Shown: piece by piece, positions 57,565-64,000 of the stretch
Position numbering within the stretch: the first letter of the stretch is position 1
Layout of the letters: every line of letters starts with the position of its first letter
From: Hysterangium stoloniferum
Taxonomy: Eukaryota > Basidiomycota > Agaricomycetes > Hysterangiales > Hysterangiaceae
Assembly (NCBI GenBank): GCA_015178975.1
Contig: WHVD01000107.1
Coordinates: forward strand, 234,974 to 298,973
DNA: 64,000 nucleotides
Reading direction: 5' to 3'
Program-made: the position numbers and the translations under genes
Notes under the pieces: model-generated
Databases searched by the model: none
Told to the model about the DNA's origin: nothing
What the model saw: the letters and a program-made list of their open reading frames with translations, nothing else

Positions 57565-58482
57565 TCAATTATCATAGTCGGGAGAAATAGGAATAACGTC
57601 GACTATTTCTTCCTGTTGATTAATTATTGACGATGAAGTTGTTGCTTGATCGCTAGGTGGGGAAAAATTGAAAATACTGTCGGTTTTAGAGCTGGATGGG
57701 GAAGATGGATGACTATATGCGCATTGAGATTGTCCGGGAGTGGTTAGGCTCGTATTAATGACTGGAATAGAGTTGTTAGAACCATTAAGAATTTGGAAAA
57801 CTCGTCTCAAAGCTCTATTCATGATAGAGAGATGAGCTTCTCCTCTCGAAAAAACCTTCGGGGCTCTCATCCCCCACATGTCCTCAAAAGTCCAATATTC
57901 CGGATCGATCTGATCTTCCAAGTTCCAATTTTCACGCAATGCATAGGGCAAAGGGGGAGAAGGATCGTCAGGCCATTTCCAAGTGGACTGACTGCCTAGT
58001 CGCAGACTTCTGGCCTTTGCTTTATCCATCCAAGCCTCGAGTTTTAAACCGTTCTTTTGAAATGTATCGAACCATTGAGCTACAAAGGTTCTAGAACCAG
58101 TGACGAGCAATGGGTTTGTTATGAGATCTTGATGGTTTCCGAAAGGTGCAGGCGTTATACATAGTTCGCGAAACTTTCCCTCAGGAATAAAATAAGAAAT
58201 AGTAGAGTCGGAAAGGATAGGAGTGTAATTATCTGCCGCAATACAAGTTAATTTAACGTTTGAGAGATGATACTCCCAAAGATAATATGCCAGAGACTCT
58301 CGAATGCGATAGACTCTGACTCCATTGTATTCAATAGGAATCCAATCGTATTCGTTAAGTCGATAATGTAGTGGTTTTCGAGTCGGATAAAGTGTATGGG
58401 AAGCTAGAACGTCATTTTGAGAAGGTTTCCCTTCAATGATTTTGATAGAATAGTCTAATTCGGTGACTGGGGAGAGTTCCAT
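57565..58482 (-). CDS. Accessory ORF downstream of chromovirus pol, 305 aa
   Basis: The frame starts MELSPVTELDYSIKIIEGKP 108 bp after the pol stop and ends before the polypurine tract, so it is part of the element and in the same orientation. It is rich in Trp and Tyr in the middle (HYRLNEYDWIPIEYNGVRVY, ESLAYYLWEYHLSN, STWKWPDDPSPPLPY, DPEYWTFEDMWGMRAP) and Ser-rich at the C terminus. No signal peptide or membrane helix is seen, so it is not a typical envelope protein. I recognise no domain. Intactness over 305 codons beside an intact pol suggests it is maintained. Expression could be by reinitiation, splicing or a subgenomic RNA. Confidence 0.75.
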   Translation of the reverse strand: MELSPVTELDYSIKIIEGKPSQNDVLASHTLYPTRKPLHYRLNEYDWIPIEYNGVRVYRIRESLAYYLWEYHLSNVKLTCIAADNYTPILSDSTISYFIPEGKFRELCITPAPFGNHQDLITNPLLVTGSRTFVAQWFDTFQKNGLKLEAWMDKAKARSLRLGSQSTWKWPDDPSPPLPYALRENWNLEDQIDPEYWTFEDMWGMRAPKVFSRGEAHLSIMNRALRRVFQILNGSNNSIPVINTSLTTPGQSQCAYSHPSSPSSSKTDSIFNFSPPSDQATTSSSIINQQEEIVDVIPISPDYDN

Positions 58483-58590
58483 ATGAAATTTTAAACTTTT
58501 TTGATGTGGAAACGTTTTCTTTTACTAGAATATATAAGAATGAAAGAAATAACAGCGCATATAGGGTGCATATATTGATGTTTTGGTTAT

Positions 58591-61500
58591 TTAGAGGCCG
58601 AGTCGGCCAGTGAGACCTCCGTGAGTCTCAGATGGCTGCTGCGCACTCTTTCTTTTATTTTCCCAGTCACGAAGAATTGCAGGAGCATTCTTCAAATCTT
58701 TTTTAGTAAGCCATTCATCAAAGTTTGAAGAATATCCTTTGAATCGAACTCTGTAAATTTGATTTCTCTTTCCACTTCGCGATCGTGACCATTTCTGTCC
58801 TACTATTGCTTCAACCTCATATTCTGGTAGTTCTTCAAAATCTTCCCGGTTAAACTCTTTCTTAGGTCGTATTCCAAACTTCTCAGGTGACTCAGAATAC
58901 CCTTCCAAATGCGCAATATTTAAGACAGGGTGAGTCCCATATGACGCAGGCATTCGGAGCCTATATGCTACCGGACTAATCTTCTCGAGTATTTCAAAAG
59001 GTCCTTCATATCGCATTAGAAGCTTTTGACCCTTTCCTTTAATGTTCTTCAATAAGGATAAAGAGTGGGGATTCAAGACGACTAAATCGCCTTCTTGGAA
59101 TTCCACAGTGAGTCGTCCTTGATTGTAATACTTCTTTTGGAATATTTGTCCTAATAATAGAGCGTCCTTGGCTTGATCTCTATTGGCTCGGAATTGCTCC
59201 ACCATTAGATCAGCTTGATCGCTCCACCCCCTTAGATCAGATTCTGCAGATTGAGTTACTATATCTGGTCTAGTAACGGGTTCCTTTCCGGGCGATAGGT
59301 AACTTGTTTTAGTACTCGGATTAAATCCAAATAATAAAAATGCAGGCGTGAATCCTGAGATAGTGTGAACACTTGTATTGTACGATAATGCAAATCCGTC
59401 CAATAAGGGAGCCCAATCGGCCCGTTCCGGTCCAATATATGCGCGCAAAGCGACTTCTAATATTTGATTCATTATCTCTGTCTGACCATCTGCTTGAGGA
59501 TGATACGCTGTAGTTAAAGCTCTTCTAATATTCAGTTGTTTGCAAACGGACTCCCAAAATCTTCCTGTCCATTTGCGATCTCGATCAGATATAATCTGTC
59601 TCGGGAGACCATATTGCGTGATTATATGCTTAAATATTAACCTTCCAATTTCTTCCTCATTGTCTGTAGTATGGCATGGAATAAATATACCATATTTCGT
59701 CAATTTATCAATTACTACTAGGATGTTATCAAAGCCGTCACTTGTGGGGAGCTCTGGAATAAAATCCATAGTAATAACTTCAAAAGGTTGAGTCGGTATT
59801 GGGATTGGCTGCAAAAGTCCATACGGTGCATGTCTTCTTATCTTGGATTTTTGACAGATATCACATGTATTCACGAATTGTAAAATATCTCGCGACATCT
59901 TTGGCCAATAGTAGCCACTCGCGATCCTATTATATGTTTTGTGATATCCGGCATGAGCACCATTAAATAGCTCATCATGCATTTGAGACATAATCTCAGA
60001 GCGTTTTGATTTCGGAACACAGAGTCTAGAATTCCCTTGAGAGTCTTCAAAGAATATTAATCCTTCATTGCCCAAAGAATATTGCGGGAATTGAGGATTA
60101 ACCCAATTGTCTTCGGTCCTTAATGTATTTATAACTTTTGTAAAATATTGATCTTCATCATACCCTTTAGCAAAACTTATAATTTCATTAGGATCGGCTC
60201 CAATTAGCACACTATAGCCATGTGCGCTCAAATAAGGTGATTTCATTTGTCCCAAAAAGGAATTCTCAATAGAGACGCTGAGATTTACCGATCGGCTCGG
60301 TTCTTTGAACTCCTCTTCAAAATAGTGCCTGCCGAGATTCAATATCTCGGCTTCGAATTCAGGTGAGATTTCGTCATAAATTCTTGCCAGAGGATCATTC
60401 TCTCTATCCTCTAGGCTTACTGATATTATCTTATCAGATATCGGGCTATCTTCTCTGGGCAAGCGCCGTCTCAATCTCGAAATTGGGTCAACATTCGAGT
60501 GCACTCTACCAGCTCTGTGCACAACCTTGAGGTCGGTATATGCTGCAAAGATGGTTCCCCAGGTGAGCAGTCTTCTATTAATATTTTGAAAGGTTCTGCT
60601 CCATGTTAAAGCGGCATGATCTGTTATAGCCCAGATCTTCTCTCCTTCAAGATAGGATTGGAACTTAACTAGCCCTTCCTTCAAGGCTAAGGCTTCTCTT
60701 TCCGTTGGTGAGTAATTCCTTTCTGCAGATTTTAATGTTCTTGACCAATAGGCAATTACTCTCTCAACATGAACAATAGTCTCTTCAAAATTCTCGGTCC
60801 AAGAGCCATTTTCTGGTAAATGCTCTTCTTCTTTTGATATAGCAATCAATAACTGTGGAATTGGTTCACTATTATCATAGGCCTTCTTTAGCTTGTCATA
60901 TGTCTTGGTTCCTTGTAAGTCCCTGATTTTGATTGGCTGGACTTGTTGCAGAATTGCTGCAATGCCAATATCACAAGCATCAGAATATAACCTATATCCT
61001 AAACCTCTGATAGCATATGCTCTGACTGGAGCATTAGTTAAAGCCTTTTTTGCTAATTCAAAAGCATTTTGCTGAGCATTTCCCCATGTCCATAGTACAT
61101 CCTTCTTGAGTAATGAGAATAATGGGTTAACAATCCAAGCATAAAATGGAATATATGCTGAGAAATAGACCATCATTCCCAAGAATGTTTGAAGCTCATG
61201 AACATTTCTGGGTTCTTCTAATTGTAGAATAGCATCTATCTTCTCCTTATTAGTTGACAAGCCAAGTCTAGAGACTTTCTGTCCTAATAATTGAAGTGAT
61301 TGGTAGGCAAAATGGCATTTTGAGGGAGATAAGGTCATTTTAGAAGCAATGATTGCTTTGAGGACTGATTCCGTATGCATTAAATGATCTTCAAAGGTCT
61401 TAGAGAAGATGACAATATCATCAATGTAGACCAAAGCAAATATCCAGAGGAATGGGGCTAGGATATTCTGCATCACTCTCTGAAAGACTGCTGGGCCATT

Positions 61501-64000
61501 TCTGAATCCAAAGGGCATTCTCAGGAATTGATAAAGCCCTCTGTGTGTTCTGAAAGCTGTCTTCTCTTTATCTTTTGATGCCATTTCCAATTGAGTAAAA
61601 CCGGCTAATGCATCTAGTGTAGATAACCACTGAGATCCAGTTAATGCTTGTAATATATCATCTTGCCGAGGCAGTGGAAATTCATCTGGAATGACTTGGG
61701 CATTAAGTTGCCTGAAGTCAATTACCATCCTGGGCTTTCCTTGCCGATAAATAATAAATGCAGGAGCACCCCAAGGGCTTTTGGAAGGCTCAATAACTTG
61801 TAATTTGACCCATTTATCCATCTGCTCATCAATAATCTCTCTATTCTTAGGTGAGGCAAAGAATGGAGGTCGGGAAATTTCTCTTGTTCCTTCTCTCAAA
61901 TTTATCTCTACCTTGGCAGGATAGTGGCCTAATCTTCCATCCAATCCAAAGGCTAATTGATTCTTCCATAAGATAGCCTTTAGTTGATTCTTCTGCTCCA
62001 ATGATAAATCCTTATTGATATCAATCTCCTCAAAGAATTTATCAGAGCTAATATCATCAGGAGGAGTTTCTGCTGTCTTTGGGCCACTTTCTGATTCTCC
62101 TTGAGTATTAGGCTGATCAATAGAATTGTATTTCGGATTGAGAAGTTGGCTAGCAATGCTCTTGATCAAATAGGAATGAGCACTTAGATGGGATAGTTGC
62201 TCATTGTCTAAATGTTCCAGGCTATCTAACCATGTTTCCGGATTATGGGAGTAGCCTAGTATTTGACCTTCATGTATATGCACTGGGAAACTTGAGAAAT
62301 TGGAGATATATAACCGAGGATCTTTCCGAGTAATGATAGAATCAGGTGTTGCATAGAAATCTTGGTCTCCTCTGTTAGATAAGAATATCTTCTCTATATA
62401 TGCTATATCAGATCCCTTTGGGAAGGACAGGGTCACTGGTATAGCACTTATAGACTCTGGAGAAATGGTTATATCAATGCTAGACCTAACTGAATTCTCA
62501 GTTTCCTTAGATTGAATTGATTTCTTTATTTTTTTGTTCTTCCTATGAGCCTTAATTTTTCCAGCTAGATCTGAGAGCTTTGGAGTGACATTAACTTGGA
62601 AAGCTTCACCCCTTTCATCCTTTAATAAAGGTCCAATAGAATTTTGAACTTTGATAGACCTTCCACTAGAGCCAAAGCTCAAGATTGAACCTTCCTCTCC
62701 TCGGATCACTGAGATTGCATATTGGTCTGCAAAATCATTGCCAATAATGAATGGAGTAGTCATTCCTTTGACTACATAAGCTTCAATGATTAATTCGACT
62801 GGCCCTTCACTTGTATCAAAGTAAATAGGCAAGGAAATAAATCCGGATATTGTAGAGGCTCCAGTTACTTGAATTAAATTGATTCTCTGTCCATTTTTAA
62901 TCTTTGGAGGATTTTCGAGTTGAGATAAAGTAGAGTGAGATATCAATGAAATGTCTGCTCCAGAATCCACTATAATATTTGTAGGATTTTTGCCATAACT
63001 TCCAAGCCATCCTTGAGTGGAAGTGGCTTGTGCTCCAAGGAAAGCACAACCGGGAGGCCTGGCCATCAGTCTTGGCAAAGAAAATATTTCCCTCTTGGTG
63101 GAATTAGCTAGTTTGATAATATAGTTCTTGACATTGAAGATTCCATTCAACATTTTCTGCTGTAATTTCTGCTCAGATGCCCTTTTCTGCACAGTAGTTC
63201 CCATGTTATCTGAATATATGCCGGTTTCCCTTTCACCTTCAATATCTGATCCCCTCTGACTCGACTCAGGGTCTAAAGACTGGTTATTAGAAGTGGAAAC
63301 CATGTTAACTGATGTGCATATATTCAGTGCTTGAGATGATTCTGTGTTGGAATGCTCTTCTGAATTCAATTCAATCAAATCAGTTGATTCTTCTATAGTT
63401 TCTTGAGAGCTCTCTTCTTCTGAGCTACAATTGTAATAGAGGTCATCATATTCTGTTTGAGCTTGAATATCTTCTTCAGTTTGACTAATAAAATTTGTCC
63501 AAGCATTTCTTATTCCTTTCTTGGAGTACTTGCAGTCATAGTCCCAATGCTTTGGGCTGCCACAATGCCTACAAGGCCTAGCCTTCTTGGATTCCGGAGT
63601 ATTCCCTTTAGAGACAATTGAGTCATCTCTTGGGAACTGAGGTTTCCCAATATTAGGACTCCAACCAATTAAAGTGGATCTTGCAAACTTGAAACGGTTA
63701 GGTCTTGAGGCAAAGCCTTTAGGCTCTCTAAGTGACTGCTCCAGTTGCTTCAATCTTCTGTCTATGGAAGAGGTAGAAGAAGTGAAAAAGGATGTTTGAA
63801 GGGCTTCCTCATGATGCTTAATGGCAGTTGCAAATTCTCTCAAACTCCTATACCGGTGAGTGTCTAGAATGGCTGCCCAGAACTCAGGAGCTCCATTCAT
63901 CACTTCCATGATTGTTTCAGAGTCTGAAAGCCTGTATACCATGCTGAGAAGCTCTGTTTTCCGAATGAAATAGCTTGTAGGAGATTCAGTGGAGTGACCT
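58591..64000 (-). CDS. Chromovirus Gag-Pol polyprotein (5' end outside window)
   Basis: The frame is open from base 64000 to a stop at 58591-58593, about 1800 visible residues; the first internal Met at 63942 is probably not the start. In order: gag, a CCHC knuckle CRHCGSPKHWDYDC (near 63540), a protease IIVDSGADISLIS (62960), RT with RMPFGFRNGPAVFQ and the YIDD catalytic box (61415), RNase H RLYSDACD and ITDHAALTW, the integrase zinc region HAGYHKTYNRI to CDICQKSK (59850-59960), the DDE core (TMDFIPELP, ISDRDRKWTG, AYHPQADGQTEIMNQ), a GPF linker YEGPFEILEK, and a chromodomain YEVEAIVGQKW to YRVRFKGYSSNFDEWL (58690-58830). Chromodomains steer integration toward marked chromatin. All catalytic residues checked are present. 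Confidence 0.95.
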   Translation of the reverse strand, partial: GHSTESPTSYFIRKTELLSMVYRLSDSETIMEVMNGAPEFWAAILDTHRYRSLREFATAIKHHEEALQTSFFTSSTSSIDRRLKQLEQSLREPKGFASRPNRFKFARSTLIGWSPNIGKPQFPRDDSIVSKGNTPESKKARPCRHCGSPKHWDYDCKYSKKGIRNAWTNFISQTEEDIQAQTEYDDLYYNCSSEEESSQETIEESTDLIELNSEEHSNTESSQALNICTSVNMVSTSNNQSLDPESSQRGSDIEGERETGIYSDNMGTTVQKRASEQKLQQKMLNGIFNVKNYIIKLANSTKREIFSLPRLMARPPGCAFLGAQATSTQGWLGSYGKNPTNIIVDSGADISLISHSTLSQLENPPKIKNGQRINLIQVTGASTISGFISLPIYFDTSEGPVELIIEAYVVKGMTTPFIIGNDFADQYAISVIRGEEGSILSFGSSGRSIKVQNSIGPLLKDERGEAFQVNVTPKLSDLAGKIKAHRKNKKIKKSIQSKETENSVRSSIDITISPESISAIPVTLSFPKGSDIAYIEKIFLSNRGDQDFYATPDSIITRKDPRLYISNFSSFPVHIHEGQILGYSHNPETWLDSLEHLDNEQLSHLSAHSYLIKSIASQLLNPKYNSIDQPNTQGESESGPKTAETPPDDISSDKFFEEIDINKDLSLEQKNQLKAILWKNQLAFGLDGRLGHYPAKVEINLREGTREISRPPFFASPKNREIIDEQMDKWVKLQVIEPSKSPWGAPAFIIYRQGKPRMVIDFRQLNAQVIPDEFPLPRQDDILQALTGSQWLSTLDALAGFTQLEMASKDKEKTAFRTHRGLYQFLRMPFGFRNGPAVFQRVMQNILAPFLWIFALVYIDDIVIFSKTFEDHLMHTESVLKAIIASKMTLSPSKCHFAYQSLQLLGQKVSRLGLSTNKEKIDAILQLEEPRNVHELQTFLGMMVYFSAYIPFYAWIVNPLFSLLKKDVLWTWGNAQQNAFELAKKALTNAPVRAYAIRGLGYRLYSDACDIGIAAILQQVQPIKIRDLQGTKTYDKLKKAYDNSEPIPQLLIAISKEEEHLPENGSWTENFEETIVHVERVIAYWSRTLKSAERNYSPTEREALALKEGLVKFQSYLEGEKIWAITDHAALTWSRTFQNINRRLLTWGTIFAAYTDLKVVHRAGRVHSNVDPISRLRRRLPREDSPISDKIISVSLEDRENDPLARIYDEISPEFEAEILNLGRHYFEEEFKEPSRSVNLSVSIENSFLGQMKSPYLSAHGYSVLIGADPNEIISFAKGYDEDQYFTKVINTLRTEDNWVNPQFPQYSLGNEGLIFFEDSQGNSRLCVPKSKRSEIMSQMHDELFNGAHAGYHKTYNRIASGYYWPKMSRDILQFVNTCDICQKSKIRRHAPYGLLQPIPIPTQPFEVITMDFIPELPTSDGFDNILVVIDKLTKYGIFIPCHTTDNEEEIGRLIFKHIITQYGLPRQIISDRDRKWTGRFWESVCKQLNIRRALTTAYHPQADGQTEIMNQILEVALRAYIGPERADWAPLLDGFALSYNTSVHTISGFTPAFLLFGFNPSTKTSYLSPGKEPVTRPDIVTQSAESDLRGWSDQADLMVEQFRANRDQAKDALLLGQIFQKKYYNQGRLTVEFQEGDLVVLNPHSLSLLKNIKGKGQKLLMRYEGPFEILEKISPVAYRLRMPASYGTHPVLNIAHLEGYSESPEKFGIRPKKEFNREDFEELPEYEVEAIVGQKWSRSRSGKRNQIYRVRFKGYSSNFDEWLTKKDLKNAPAILRDWENKRKSAQQPSETHGGLTGRLGL

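Larger units (their letters stand above)
57021..64000 (-). mobile_element. Chromovirus (Ty3/Gypsy) LTR retrotransposon with extra ORF, cut by window edge
   Basis: Order on the minus strand: gag-protease-RT-RNase H-integrase-chromodomain (64000-58591), an accessory ORF (58482-57565), a polypurine tract (57450-57431) and an LTR (from 57430). The integrase after RT and the C-terminal chromodomain place it among chromoviruses. The 5' LTR and the gag start lie beyond the right edge. No stop or frameshift interrupts the visible polyprotein, so the copy looks recent. Confidence 0.9.

Overview
The window looks like a chromosomal segment of a filamentous basidiomycete, most likely an Agaricomycete. 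The evidence is genes broken by many 45-65 bp GT-AG introns, an AA9 lytic polysaccharide monooxygenase, an F-box/LRR protein, an EthD protein and tandem DJ-1/PfpI proteins, all set among Copia, chromovirus Gypsy, LINE, Tc1/mariner and CACTA-like repeats. I cannot name the species.

Layout. 1-4.7 kb: a Copia retrotransposon on the minus strand that runs off the left edge and carries a nonsense codon, followed by repeat debris and a long inverted repeat. 4.7-8.4 kb: a DEAD-box helicase of the mitochondrial MRH4 type (minus, five exons) divergent from LSM6 (plus, three exons). 8.4-20 kb: gene-poor, with a LINE RNase H relic and two paralogous cysteine-rich small genes on the minus strand. 20.2-24.5 kb: a ten-exon, six-BRCT Brc1/Rtt107-type genome-stability protein. 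25.4-30.2 kb: an EthD protein and two DJ-1/PfpI paralogues separated by a minisatellite. 31.3-38.8 kb: a four-TM MARVEL-like protein, a CACTA-type MITE with target-site duplication, an AA9 LPMO, an unrecognised protein, a 1-kb palindromic relative of the MITE, and an eight-exon dienoyl-CoA isomerase (ECH1 type). 39.7-41 kb: an F-box/LRR gene. 41-45 kb: two inverted 180-bp repeats around a 0.94-kb TRIM-like mini-retrotransposon that holds a 66-bp tandem array. 45.1-51.4 kb: a full ABCC transporter. 52.2-53.2 kb: a single-pass membrane protein with a PPPY motif. 53.5-64 kb: repeat-rich, with a dead Tc1/mariner copy and a chromovirus Gypsy element with an extra 305-aa ORF after pol, running off the right edge.

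Host genes cover mitochondrial RNA metabolism, U6/mRNA decay (LSM6), replication-fork repair, fatty-acid oxidation, lignocellulose oxidation and ABC efflux. Nothing suggests that they form one pathway. The most unusual content is in the repeats: CACTA-end foldback elements, a Copia-primed TRIM whose tandem array is open in several frames, and the chromovirus with an accessory ORF. The cysteine-rich gene pair is also notable. Exon structures were read by eye from splice motifs, reading frame and family knowledge.
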